A DNA stretch of 64,000 bases from positions 62,001 through 126,000 of the forward strand of contig JBQCGD010000101.1 of the NCBI GenBank assembly GCA_051955985.1, written 5' to 3'. Positions 34,863 to 43,247 of this stretch are shown here, one piece after another. The translations under genes were made by a program, and so were the position numbers. This DNA comes from DATKPA01 sp051955985 (GTDB taxonomy: Bacteria > Planctomycetota > Phycisphaerae > WQYP01). Within the stretch, counting starts at the first letter, position 1. Each line of letters begins with the position of its first letter. Under the pieces are notes generated by a model. That model searched no databases and was not told the origin of the DNA. It saw only the letters and a program-made list of their open reading frames with translations.

Positions 34863-35162
34863 CGGGAGGATTACGGAAATCACTGAGGGAAAGCGGTAAG
34901 CGGAAGCAGTCCTGTGAAAATAAGAGAAGAGAGAGAATTAGAAACAATAAGTAAGGACCAGAGAGAACCCTGAGGGGCTCATTGCCGCCCCACTTCCGCC
35001 ACAAGGGCGGAATTCACCCGCTAGGATTTATCGCTTTGCACCAGGCAGGCAGCGGAAAACTTTGCGGTCAATCGGGCCGGAGCTTTGGAAGGGCATCGCT
35101 GGGCGAAACGACCTTGGCGCAGGGAGAAAAGTCCGGCGGGTGAGGCTATTACGATTTTTGAA
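34863..35162. other. probable oriV flank, A/purine-rich tract
   Basis: 300 bases without a gene. A tract at about 34915-34955 is very rich in A and purines (AATAAGAGAAGAGAGAG...) and could be the DNA-unwinding element next to the iterons. A short inverted repeat (CCGCC/GGGCGG) lies near 35000. Origin function is inferred from position. Confidence 0.45.
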
Positions 35163-35726
35163 TCAGTCGCGAGAGTCGATTCGGTTCATCAGGCCGGCCA
35201 CGTCCCCTACTGACGAGTGCTCGGCAATCTTGCCATCCTCGAATCGATCTATACGAATAGAGGCGAGAAAGAGCCTCTTGTGTGTGGGGGACCTCCCGAA
35301 TAACTCGCCGGTGTGCAAACCGCTGTATACCATCTGGGTTACGACCCGATCCCCTTCGGCGACCTGTTGCACATACTCAATTCTCGAATTCGTGAAAGCT
35401 GGCAAAAAACCTGTGAAGAACCCTTCGTGGTAAGCGCGAAGCGCCTCCAGTCCGACTTGGGCGGAGGCCGGAGCCGCATGATTGACGCAGTTAGACGTCC
35501 AAAACGCCGGCAACTGGGAAAGATCCCGGCCTTCCCAGACTACTCGAACAAACTCCCGCAATTTCGCCTTGTTTTGTTCGCACGAATTCATGGGCAGTCC
35601 CTCCGTCGAACGGGGTGCACGATCACTCGCGCAGCCGGCCAAACCCGCTACACCAGTAACAATCGTTGAGGAGAGAAACTGGCGCCGCGTGGGTTCATCG
35701 CTCTCGTGATCGTGGTCTTCATCCAT
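35163..35726 (-). CDS. SnoaL-like ester cyclase family protein with Tat/lipoprotein signal
   Basis: 187 residues from the ATG at 35726 (MDEDHDHESD). The N-terminus carries a twin-arginine motif followed by a hydrophobic stretch and a lipobox (RRQFLSSTIV, then GLAGC), so it is probably an exported lipoprotein. The rest is a SnoaL-like fold: EFVRVVWEGRDLSQLPAFW, GLEALRAYHEGFF, QVAEGDRVVTQMVYSGLHTG, and IRIDRFEDGKIAEHSSVGD. SnoaL proteins bind hydrophobic ligands or catalyse aldol cyclisation, but most are of unknown substrate. It sits oddly between the iterons and parA, as a passenger gene. Confidence 0.8.
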   Translation of the reverse strand: MDEDHDHESDEPTRRQFLSSTIVTGVAGLAGCASDRAPRSTEGLPMNSCEQNKAKLREFVRVVWEGRDLSQLPAFWTSNCVNHAAPASAQVGLEALRAYHEGFFTGFLPAFTNSRIEYVQQVAEGDRVVTQMVYSGLHTGELFGRSPTHKRLFLASIRIDRFEDGKIAEHSSVGDVAGLMNRIDSRD

Positions 35727-36001
35727 TGCTCGGAATTCTAGCGTTCTACTCACATTTAGCGAGTGCCACCGGGTTACTCGGCCTGCTAAGCCTCGACTGG
35801 CCGCTCAACAGGCATGTTAAATCGAAAGTCAGAGTTTCGTTTTGAGACAGGAGTAATTCTTGGCGTTGTCTCTCCCCTCCCCTGCAGAATCATCTTGCCG
35901 CCCCGCGCCGGCACTCATAGTCTCGCAGTGCACACCGGAAGATAGGGCTCTGCAGGGATGCAACCCGAGCGCCGCGTGTGCCCAGCAAGGCAGAACCTTG
36001 A

Positions 36002-36033
36002 GCCCGTGGTTCGAAAGAACTGCGGGCTTTTTT
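36002..36033 (+). terminator. intrinsic terminator with no upstream gene
   Basis: A hairpin GCCCG..GGTTC with GAAA loop and GAAC..CGGGC arm followed by TTTTTT. No coding sequence precedes it on the plus strand for over 250 bases, so it may end a small untranslated RNA transcribed from about 35830-35950. Confidence 0.7.
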
Positions 36034-36122
36034 GTCCACCCCCGTGCGGGTCAACGTCCGATGATCAGAACATCGGAAACACTGAACAAATGAACATCGG
36101 ATCGACTCTCCTACACGGTACT

Positions 36123-36401
36123 CTGCCACACGACCTGCGGCGCGTGTTCAAAAGATATGAACATCCGACGTGCAGACGTTCAGAGGATCGGATGAAGAGC
36201 CCGTTGTAACAGCAACCGTCGGCGGCGCTCCTTCCCTCTCCCTGCTGCCACGCCACCTGCGGCGTATGTTCTGAACATCTGAACATCGGAGGATGTCCGT
36301 CATTCGGCCTGTCCAGCGGGAAACGGGGCCGCCCTCGAACGTGGGTGCCCCGCTTCCGACTCGCGTGCTCTGCCACACGACCTGCGGCGCATGATCTGAA
36401 C
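36123..36401 (-). repeat. three spaced copies of the iteron element in reverse orientation
   Basis: Copies of CTGCCAC-ACGACCTGCGGCG begin at 36123, 36245 and 36370, a regular spacing of 122 and 125 bases, each followed by ATGTTC/ATGATC and GAACATC motifs. The reverse complement (CGCCGCAGGTCGTGTGGCAG) matches the 21-bp iterons at 34.76-34.86 kb. The Rep-like protein or the ParA partner may bind both clusters. Confidence 0.65.
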
Positions 36402-36534
36402 AAATGATGTTCCGAACATAACACCTTCGGATGATATGTGTTTCGGAAGCTCGGATGTTCCGAAGATCGGCCAATGAAAGGTGTTGACGCTGTTCAGAAC
36501 ATCTGATTTACCTATGATCAGAACATCTGAATTT

Positions 36535-37119
36535 ATGCCGACGCAAATTGCCTTTGTTAACGGGAAAGGTGGGGTAGGGAAGACCACCGCCACCACCCTC
36601 ATCGCCGCCGCCTTTCGATCAGCCAACATCGCCGTCTCTATCGACGACCGCGATCCGCAGCTGAGCGCTTCGACCGCTGCCGGCATCTTCGATATCCCCC
36701 TGGGCGACTCCTCCGACACCGTCCTCATCGACACCGCGCCAGCGATCCAGATGCCCTCAACCCTCGACGCCATCCAGACCGCCGACCTCGTCATCCTTGT
36801 CACAAGTCCGAGCCCTCTCGACCTGGCGACCACCGCCGCGACCGCCAAATGGATTCAGGCGCAGCGCACCGGCGAAACCCGTCTCCTCTTTAATCTGGTC
36901 CAGACCAACAACCGCTTCTTCGATGAAATGGCCGACATCGCCCGGGAAATCCCATTCCCCGCGCTCAAGAACCATCTCGTCCGCCGCACCGCCTACCAGG
37001 TGGCCCAGATCGCCGGCTGGAAATCGATCCCCGCCATCTACCGCGAGGAAATCATCAAAGTGACCATGGAAATCGCCCAGGCCATTCCGAAACCCCAGAA
37101 CCAAGCCAGCACCCACTGA
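36535..37119 (+). CDS. parA: ParA-family partition ATPase
   Basis: 194 residues from ATG 36535 (MPTQIAFVNGKGG). Deviant Walker A GKGGVGKTT at residues 10-18, an Asp-containing DRDPQLSAS A' region, and Walker B VLIDTAPAI. It is of the short (type Ib) ParA class without an N-terminal HTH, which normally work with a small RHH-type partner that itself represses the operon. Such a partner is encoded three bases downstream. Repeats resembling operators abut its start. Confidence 0.92.
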   Translation: MPTQIAFVNGKGGVGKTTATTLIAAAFRSANIAVSIDDRDPQLSASTAAGIFDIPLGDSSDTVLIDTAPAIQMPSTLDAIQTADLVILVTSPSPLDLATTAATAKWIQAQRTGETRLLFNLVQTNNRFFDEMADIAREIPFPALKNHLVRRTAYQVAQIAGWKSIPAIYREEIIKVTMEIAQAIPKPQNQASTH

Positions 37120-37122
37120 TTT

Positions 37123-37539
37123 ATGAGTAACTCTTCCAAGATGACCAGTACTGCCAGCCAGTTGCGCAGTCTCATGAGTCAGCACACCACCCGCACCTTC
37201 AGCAGACCCGCCGAACCGGCGCCGCAGCCGATGGAAGTGCCCCCGCCGGCGGCTGCACCGAGAATGACCCCAAGATCGGTGGAGGAACCCCCGGTGCGGA
37301 AGGCGAGGGCGTTCGGCCCACGCTACACCGTCGTGCTCTCACCGAGTGAGGGCGACAAGCTCAACGCTCTGGCTCTCGAACTGCACCAGCGCCTCGGCAA
37401 GCGGGTCACTATGATCGAGCTTTTTCGAATTGCCCTGGCACGCGTGAATGCCAATGCGCCGATCACCGCCGAAGAACTCGCCGCGATCCGGGCGCTGGAC
37501 CGCCGGCGCCGTGCACCGGGCAGGGCAGGGGGCTTTTAG
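37123..37539 (+). CDS. small RHH-like centromere-binding protein, candidate ParB/ParG partner
   Basis: 138 residues, three bases after parA. A flexible, Pro-rich N-terminal half (QPMEVPPPAAAPRM) is followed by a conserved-looking domain RYTVVLSPSEGDKLNALALE and KRVTMIELFRIALARV, a strand-helix-helix pattern like ribbon-helix-helix proteins. In type Ib systems the partner combines a mobile N-terminal tail that stimulates ParA with an RHH DNA-binding core, and this protein matches that plan. Assignment relies on architecture and position. Confidence 0.7.
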   Translation: MSNSSKMTSTASQLRSLMSQHTTRTFSRPAEPAPQPMEVPPPAAAPRMTPRSVEEPPVRKARAFGPRYTVVLSPSEGDKLNALALELHQRLGKRVTMIELFRIALARVNANAPITAEELAAIRALDRRRRAPGRAGGF

Positions 37540-37603
37540 GCTTCCACAGTCGAATTGTTTGTTGTGGACGTTGTAGCCCACTTGTTCTTAAGTGGGCTAA
37601 TTT

Positions 37604-37975
37604 ATGCCAAAAACTTCTTACACCCGAAGCTCCGTTATCCGCGCCCGCGTTGAAGCCGTTCGGAAAGCCCGCGTCGAGGGCATCTTCCGCCAATTGGGGA
37701 TCACGCCCACCGAGGCCCTCAACCTTTTTTATGCCCAGGTGGAACAGCACTGCGGCCTTCCTTTCCCGGTTGCCATTCATTACACCGCGCCACGTCCCTC
37801 CGCTGCCATGCGTGAGTTCCATGCAAAGGGGGCCGCTGCCAGCCAGCCATTTGCCGCTGGCACCCTCGGAACGGAGAAGCAGCGCAGCCAACCAATAGGG
37901 AATATTTTAATGGGTAATTCATGCCTAATAATTGTTACCCAAATACTGGCAATGGGAACTGATTCGAGCCGTTAG
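37604..37975 (+). CDS. RelB/DinJ-like antitoxin, apparently orphan
   Basis: 123 residues. Residues 1-65 match RelB/DinJ antitoxins: an N-terminal DNA-binding part with SSVIRARVEAVRKARVEGIF and the hallmark LGITPTEALNLFYAQVEQHCGLPFPV. No RelE/YafQ-like toxin follows; the next sequences are a gene remnant on the opposite strand. The last ~25 residues (NILMGNSCLIIVTQ...) are of different character and may be read-through into unrelated DNA after loss of the toxin gene. Confidence 0.75.
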   Translation: MPKTSYTRSSVIRARVEAVRKARVEGIFRQLGITPTEALNLFYAQVEQHCGLPFPVAIHYTAPRPSAAMREFHAKGAAASQPFAAGTLGTEKQRSQPIGNILMGNSCLIIVTQILAMGTDSSR

Positions 37976-38257
37976 CTTCAGCAGGGTGAGGGGAATCCTT
38001 TCGTCCTTCTCCCGCAGCCCCGGTATCGCAGCCCCTGCATGCCGGGGCTGCACTTTCGAGATTAAGAATGTGAAATGTGATTCCAGTGTCTTCAAACTGA
38101 GCGTGCCGTCTAGCGATTGTTTTGCATTTACGGCCATGAAGCCGTCTCCACAGATTCGTTCCCAGTGCCGCATATCCTCGCGAGGTTCCTTCCGCAGCAA
38201 GCTGAATTTTTCAAATGCGATTGACTTCCTCCGAGGTGTAAATACAAGCTGGAGCAA
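37925..38257 (-). pseudogene. truncated paralogue of the 38819-39331 gene
   Basis: About 110 codons. The central part (LLRKEPREDMRHWERICGDG and LDGTLSLKTLESH) matches the C-terminal part of the neighbouring gene at 38819-39331 (QLRKESREDLRQWEQIFGDG and KDGTFNFKTLDGD). The N-terminal half of that gene is missing here and a different tail follows, so this is most likely a decayed duplicate. Confidence 0.6.
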
Positions 38258-38670
38258 TGGTGCTTTATCTCGTGTGGTTCGGGCTACTCTTCACGCTGGT
38301 AGGTGCTTTTGGGTGTGCCATCCCGGGAAGCCAGCCATTGGGCGTGGAAACGCTGGCCGTGGGACTGTTTACCAGCCTGGTCGCGCTCGTTGGGAGAAGC
38401 ATTATTTCACTACGGATCGCCGGGATGCGCGCCACGGTTGTAGCGCCCATGCTTCTGATCGTTGTTGTGATCATCAAGTTCGTGCCGTGGACACCAGGAG
38501 CCGCTCCCACGTCGGAGGCGCTCCTCACCTGCGGGTTGCTCCTCGTCATTCCGCTGGCGCTTCTGTGTCTCTTGGCGAGATCCGAGTATCACTACCGAAG
38601 ATTGCGGGAACGGCAGGTGCTGCTGACCTTTGATTTGACGGGGTCAGTAAACAAATCTGATTGCTCATAA
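38257..38670 (+). CDS. small integral membrane protein, hypothetical
   Basis: 137 residues with four hydrophobic helices (about 3-20, 28-46, 58-76, 88-106) and a charged C-terminal tail (RSEYHYRRLRERQ). No family recognised. The ATG lies close to a GGAG. It sits between the two copies of a duplicated minus-strand gene and may have been carried in with them. Confidence 0.5.
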   Translation: MVLYLVWFGLLFTLVGAFGCAIPGSQPLGVETLAVGLFTSLVALVGRSIISLRIAGMRATVVAPMLLIVVVIIKFVPWTPGAAPTSEALLTCGLLLVIPLALLCLLARSEYHYRRLRERQVLLTFDLTGSVNKSDCS

Positions 38671-38818
38671 GAGTGTGCGGTGTGGGCGCAATTAAGCACT
38701 TGACTCGCGGCTGAAGCATCTGACTTGTATGACTGGGTGTCCGTAAGAGCCCTGGTTTGAGGGCTCGGCTGCTGCAAGGCATCATTGTCACCGCATTAAG
38801 CCCACACCGCGTCGTGCT

Positions 38819-39331
38819 TCAAGGCGATGGCAAAACATCGCCGTCCAAAGTCTTGAAATTAAACGTGCCGTCTTTCATCTCCCTAACCAGTACCGCCACA
38901 AAGCCATCGCCGAAGATCTGTTCCCATTGCCTCAGATCTTCGCGCGATTCCTTCCGCAGCTGGGATGTATACAACAGCCAATTCCTTCGATCGCTGAAGT
39001 ACACGACAAAATGGAAGCTGCGTAGTCGGGCGCCGGCGAACAGGACTTTCTTCGCTTCGTCAACATTGATGTACGGCACGCCCCGTTCCCGCAGATATCG
39101 TTCCATATTCTCCCGCAATGAGCGGCGTACCTTCGGCGGAAGTCGCACTGTTCCGGTAGGTTCTGTCTGATTTACCCCGGAATCTTCGATCGGCAGCATC
39201 TCTGCCGGCTCTGTTTGGGGGAGGTCACTTGATCGAGTCCGAGTATGATTCGATTCTTCCGCTGTCCAGGTTAGCGGGAGCTGGCCAAGGGCGATCTTCG
39301 GCGGAGATTTACGTGACACGAACGAATGCAA
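38819..39331 (-). CDS. hypothetical protein, intact member of a duplicated pair
   Basis: Up to 170 residues from TTG 39331; a GTG four codons later is an alternative. A variable N-terminus precedes KVRRSLRENMERYLRERGVPYINVDEAKKVL and the conserved block FHFVVYFSDRRNWLLYTSQL, EDLRQWEQIFGDGFVAVLVR, and KDGTFNFKTLDG. No family recognised; the compact alpha/beta C-terminal part may be a small nuclease-like or ligand-binding fold, but no catalytic motif is convincing. Confidence 0.55.
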   Translation of the reverse strand: MHSFVSRKSPPKIALGQLPLTWTAEESNHTRTRSSDLPQTEPAEMLPIEDSGVNQTEPTGTVRLPPKVRRSLRENMERYLRERGVPYINVDEAKKVLFAGARLRSFHFVVYFSDRRNWLLYTSQLRKESREDLRQWEQIFGDGFVAVLVREMKDGTFNFKTLDGDVLPSP

Positions 39332-39458
39332 TCAAGTTTGTGCAGCAGCAAGATGACGATTTCAATATGACTGAAAAGGGTAGTGTGCGCAAGACCAGAC
39401 CTTTCTTAATTATGTGAATTCCGGATAATGGCTGGCAATTCTGAATCAGGAGTAATTT

Positions 39459-39890
39459 GTGCCAAATATTCTGCCCTCACTCAACGAGCACATCCGCAAA
39501 CAGGCCCGTCGTGATCTCAAACCCCTTCTTGCTGATGCAAAGAGGCGTACGGCTGAACACCGCCGCAGCATTGCGGCATTGAAACGCGAGGTTGTACTGC
39601 TTCGGCGCGAAATTGCCGCACTGAAGAAGCATCTGCCGGCGGCACCTGCGAAGGAAGTGCAGGGAGAAGTGTTGCAGAAGTCACGGCTTCGGATCGATGG
39701 CCTTAAAACGCATCGTCATAAGCTTGGGCTTTCCGCAAAGGATTACGGCAGATTGCTGGGGGTTTCGGCTCTGACGGTCTACAACTGGGAGGCAGGCAAA
39801 TCCAGGCCCCGTCGCAGCCAGTTGCCACGCATTATCTCTGTCCGCGGCATCGGAAAGCGCGAAGCGGCGGAGAGGCTCAAGGCCGCGTAA
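39459..39890 (+). CDS. XRE-family HTH protein with N-terminal coiled coil
   Basis: 143 residues. Residues ~15-60 form a coiled coil (heptads in RSIAALKREVVLLRREIAAL). The C-terminal half is an XRE helix-turn-helix: THRHKLGLSAKDYGRLLGVS followed by ALTVYNWEAGKSRPRRSQLP. Likely a dimeric DNA-binding regulator within the element. AGGAG precedes the GTG start. Confidence 0.8.
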   Translation: MPNILPSLNEHIRKQARRDLKPLLADAKRRTAEHRRSIAALKREVVLLRREIAALKKHLPAAPAKEVQGEVLQKSRLRIDGLKTHRHKLGLSAKDYGRLLGVSALTVYNWEAGKSRPRRSQLPRIISVRGIGKREAAERLKAA

Positions 39891-39929
39891 ATCCGTAAGC
39901 CAATGCCCAAGTGCCGGCGTTCATCCCAT

Positions 39930-40235
39930 TTACGTGGAGTTGTGCGGCGGCTTCCGTGTCATCTGCATCAGTGCATGGTGCGCAATCCGTAGTTCACGGA
40001 CGACCTCGCGCCAGGCAATCTCCTGGATAGCATGCAATTCCTCCTCTGATCCAGGGAGGCATTGCACGGTGATCTGGTAGAACAGGGGAGGGCAGGCACA
40101 GGTCCAGTGACCCGAGGCAATAGTCTCCCTTCGAATCCGGATGACCAGTTTTCCGGCCTGCAGAACCCACGCCTCAGAACTCCCGCGTGCCCCGTTCTCC
40201 AGCTTCCACTCTGGATTGATGTCGTAGACGACCAT
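39930..40235 (-). CDS. small hypothetical protein
   Basis: 101 residues (MVVYDINPEWKLENGARGSS...), compact and soluble, with strand-rich centre (AWVLQAGKLVIRIRRETIAS) and a C-terminal helix. No family recognised. It follows the Cys-containing small protein by six bases, so the two form a short operon. Confidence 0.55.
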   Translation of the reverse strand: MVVYDINPEWKLENGARGSSEAWVLQAGKLVIRIRRETIASGHWTCACPPLFYQITVQCLPGSEEELHAIQEIAWREVVRELRIAHHALMQMTRKPPHNST

Positions 40236-40241
40236 GGAGCG

Positions 40242-40505
40242 TTATTCCGCCAGCTGAGCCTCAAGTACCGCATCGCGCACGAAGACGACGTGACATTGTG
40301 CGCACTGGCCAATGAACACACGCCGCCCGGCCAGGCGGGTCAGCCGTAGAGGGATTTGCACCGGCGTCCCGTGATTTTCGCAGTAGCACGCCGATGCTTT
40401 GAGCGAGAGCGGGTGAGGGGAGAGCATCCGCCACGGGCATTCGGCCGGATCCACGATATCCAGATCGTCCAGCAAGGGCAGGATTTCCGGGGGAATGACG
40501 GGCAT
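40242..40505 (-). CDS. small protein with Cys pairs, possible zinc binder
   Basis: 87 residues from ATG 40505 (MPVIPPEILPLLDDLD), with GGAGGTGCTGT upstream; the earlier ATG lacks such support. Cys residues at CPWRM, ACYCENHG and GQCAQCHVVF (CxxC) could form a zinc site. No family recognised. Confidence 0.6.
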   Translation of the reverse strand: MPVIPPEILPLLDDLDIVDPAECPWRMLSPHPLSLKASACYCENHGTPVQIPLRLTRLAGRRVFIGQCAQCHVVFVRDAVLEAQLAE

Positions 40506-40678
40506 ACAGCACCTCCAACAGGAACCGTACAATAGCCAAACCAGTAAACCTAGTAAATACCTAACGAATATTCACGCAAAGGAATGCCCGGTTGCCATCG
40601 CGTCAGGCGTCGAATTTTGACTTGCACTCCTGCCGCCGGAATTTTTAAAAGTGTGGAGTTGCCGGAACGGTTCTTCCT

Positions 40679-42565
40679 ATGGACTCTTCCAACGCCCCCA
40701 CGCCACCGGCTCCCGAGCCGAAGGGACACTCGTTCGATCTCTACGCACAGATCACCCAACAGATCATCAGCATGCTGGAGAAGGGGGTCGTACCCTGGCG
40801 ATCACCTATCCTTTCGCGCAGCACCGCCGGACATCCGAAGAACCTCAACACCGGCCGGCCTTATCGCGGCGTGAATGTCTTCCTCCTCGCGTTTACGGCA
40901 TACATGAAAGGATACGAATCCTCGTATTGGCTCACGTACGACCAGGCCAGGGGACGCGGGGGCGCGGTCAAGAAGGGGGAGAAGTCCTCGCAGGTAGTCT
41001 TCTGGAAACCCATGGAAGTGGTAGACGAAGAGACCAAGGAGAAGAAGCAAGTCTTTGTCCTGCGCTACTACAACGTCTTCAATGTGGATCAGTGCGACGG
41101 TATCGAGAAGCCCGATGCACCGAAGTTCACGCCGAGCGAAGTGAAGCCGGTTGAAGCGGCCGATCGCATCGTAAAAGGATACGCAGATGGGCCAGCGATC
41201 GAACACAAGGGATCACAGGCCTACTACCGCCCGCTCTCCGACGCGATCTGCATCCCAGAACCCTCCCGCTTCCAGAACACTGAGCTTTATTTCGCGACTC
41301 TCTTTCATGAATTGTCGCACTCGACCGGCCATAGCAAGCGTCTCGACCGGAAGCTCGACAAGGATCTCCGGCCCTTCGGCTCACCGGATTACGGCAAGGA
41401 AGAACTCGTCGCCGAGATGTCCGCGGCCTTTCTCTGCGGCGAGGCCGGCATCGTTCCGGCCGTGATTGAGAACCAGAGCAGCTACATCAGCGGCTGGCTC
41501 GGCACCCTCAAGTCAGACAAGCGGCTGGTCATTCACGCCGCTGGCGCCGCAGCCCGTTCCGCTGATTGGATCCTGGGCAGGAGAAGCGGAAGCGATGTGT
41601 CAGGGGAGGGGAGCAGTCCCAGCGCTCCCGGTAACGAGGGGCGCTCCAGCGAACGGGATTCTCCGAATTCTTCAGGGATTGTGATGAGAGAATCGCCACG
41701 GGAGAAGATTCTCCGGGATGCCGCACGGGAATATCTCCGCCGCGGGTATGCACCGATCCCCATACCTGCCGGCCAGAAGGGGCCTGATTACCCCGACTGG
41801 CAGAATCTGCGGCTGAAGGAACAGGATCTCTGCGAAGCATTCCGGGGCGATGGGAACATTGGCCTGCTTTTGGGAGCCCCCAGCGGGCATCTGGTGGATG
41901 TGGACCTCGACTGCGAAGAAGCCAGGCAACTCGCCGACCGTCTGCTGCCACCCACCGATGCGGTCACCGGAAGGCCAGGTTCCCCACGGTCACACCGCTG
42001 GTACATTTGCCCCGGTCTTCAGACCACCCAGCGCCGGGATCCCCTCACGCGCAAGAGCATCATTGAAGCACGCAGCACCAGCGCCCAGACAGTCGTCGCT
42101 CCAAGCTTTCATCCCTCGGGCGAGCCCTATCATTCAATGGACGGCCGGCCGGAACCCGTTTCCGCCGAGGAACTGCTCTCCGCCGTCAATAACCTGGCTG
42201 ATCAGGTACTGATCGCCCGCTACGGCGCCATCCCCGAGCGGCCGCAGAAGGGAGAAGCTAAACGCGCCATTCCGCCACCGATTCCCGCCGACCGTCAACA
42301 CGTCTTGCGGAGGGCTTCGGACTACCTCGGCGCCATGCCGCCGGCGATCAGCGGCGAGGGCGGACACAACCTCACCTATGCCGCCGCCACAGCGCTTGTG
42401 CACGGATTTACGCTCACTCCTGAAGAAGCACTCGCACTCCTTCAACAGGACTACAACCCCCGCTGCCAGCCCCCATGGTCCGACAAGGAACTCCTCCACA
42501 AAGTGAAGGATGCTTTTAGATTCCCGCATGAGAAGGAATACGGCTGGCTGCTCAAAGCGCCATGA
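40679..42565 (+). CDS. ArdC-like antirestriction/zincin domain fused to primase-polymerase domain
   Basis: 628 residues. Residues ~15-295 match ArdC: an N-terminal ssDNA-binding region (FDLYAQITQQIISMLEKGVV, NTGRPYRGVNVFLL, YWLTYDQA) and a zincin metalloprotease-like domain with HELSHSTGH near 210 and EELVAEMSAAFLC. After a Ser-rich linker (~300-340) comes a bifunctional primase/polymerase domain (AREYLRRGYAPIPIPAGQKG, NIGLLLGAPSGHLVDVDLDC with the metal-binding DxD near 406, and RSHRWYICPG), then a short helical tail. No helicase domain is attached. Plausible role: protecting incoming single-stranded DNA and priming its complementary strand after conjugation. Confidence 0.88.
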   Translation: MDSSNAPTPPAPEPKGHSFDLYAQITQQIISMLEKGVVPWRSPILSRSTAGHPKNLNTGRPYRGVNVFLLAFTAYMKGYESSYWLTYDQARGRGGAVKKGEKSSQVVFWKPMEVVDEETKEKKQVFVLRYYNVFNVDQCDGIEKPDAPKFTPSEVKPVEAADRIVKGYADGPAIEHKGSQAYYRPLSDAICIPEPSRFQNTELYFATLFHELSHSTGHSKRLDRKLDKDLRPFGSPDYGKEELVAEMSAAFLCGEAGIVPAVIENQSSYISGWLGTLKSDKRLVIHAAGAAARSADWILGRRSGSDVSGEGSSPSAPGNEGRSSERDSPNSSGIVMRESPREKILRDAAREYLRRGYAPIPIPAGQKGPDYPDWQNLRLKEQDLCEAFRGDGNIGLLLGAPSGHLVDVDLDCEEARQLADRLLPPTDAVTGRPGSPRSHRWYICPGLQTTQRRDPLTRKSIIEARSTSAQTVVAPSFHPSGEPYHSMDGRPEPVSAEELLSAVNNLADQVLIARYGAIPERPQKGEAKRAIPPPIPADRQHVLRRASDYLGAMPPAISGEGGHNLTYAAATALVHGFTLTPEEALALLQQDYNPRCQPPWSDKELLHKVKDAFRFPHEKEYGWLLKAP

Positions 42566-43140
42566 GCTCCCCTCGGACCAATCGCCGGAGTTTCAATGTG
42601 GACGGTGCCGCGTACCTGTTCAACGGCGGCGCATCGGATTACCGTATCATTACCGTCAGCACCACCGGATGTGTGGCCGTGCAGGTCAACGATGAGGATA
42701 TTCGCGTCTTCTATTGGTGGTATCGCAGTACCGGCAAGGCCCCGATCATTATTGAACCGGTCCCGTGGATCCGGATCTGGTCGTGCGCCTCCCCGAAGGA
42801 TCGCCAGCCGTCGGGGTATCTCACCCGCCTTCACTGCGACTCGTGTGAATTAACTGACCTGCACGTCGACTCTCTCCGGCTGCTCGCCCATCTGCGCTGC
42901 CGGCACAACCACCTCCAGCGACTCATATGCTCGGGCATGGAGAATCTCCGGTCGCTGGATTGCGTGGGGAATACGCTAAGTTCTCTTGAACTCAGCGGCT
43001 GTACAAATCTTCAACAACTGAATCTCGGGGGCAATCCTGCGCTTCCTCGCTGTGGGACCGAATACCTGGCAATGGCACATGGTAGAACCGCGCTCCCACG
43101 ACGCCGGCGGCTTACGGCCGCAAGTCTCTTCGATCTTTAA
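42562..43140 (+). CDS. leucine-rich-repeat-like small protein
   Basis: 192 residues; the ATG overlaps the ArdC-primase stop (ATGA), so it is co-translated. After a ~75-residue N-terminal part, four short repeats of the form LxxLxCxxNxLxxL are visible (RLHCDSCELTDLHVDSL, HLRCRHNHLQRLICSG, SLDCVGNTLSSLELSG, QLNLGGNPALP). Such repeats bind proteins. Function unknown; it may act with the upstream protein. Confidence 0.65.
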   Translation: MSSPRTNRRSFNVDGAAYLFNGGASDYRIITVSTTGCVAVQVNDEDIRVFYWWYRSTGKAPIIIEPVPWIRIWSCASPKDRQPSGYLTRLHCDSCELTDLHVDSLRLLAHLRCRHNHLQRLICSGMENLRSLDCVGNTLSSLELSGCTNLQQLNLGGNPALPRCGTEYLAMAHGRTALPRRRRLTAASLFDL

Positions 43141-43247
43141 ACGCGACATCGCCACTGGGCCGAAGGGATGACTAGGCCCGCGACCAAATGAAAAAGGATG
43201 CGAACCGTTATCGATTCGCATCCCTCCCTCAAGGTCACGCGTCTTTT

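Larger units (their letters stand above)
35754..36534. other. repeat-rich intergenic region upstream of parA (candidate centromere/operator)
   Basis: 780 bases with no supported gene. It holds an intrinsic terminator (36002-36033), three copies of a CTGCCACACGACCTGCGGCG-type repeat, and many copies of GAACATC embedded in imperfect palindromes such as TCAGAACATCTGA. The last two palindromes (about 36498-36530) lie directly before the parA start. This is what a partition site plus autoregulatory operator would look like. Confidence 0.6.

Noticed and set aside
34691..34954. Frame translating the 21-bp repeats as heptapeptides
   Set aside because: No Shine-Dalgarno, Ala/Gly-only output; the position beside a Rep-like gene favours iterons.
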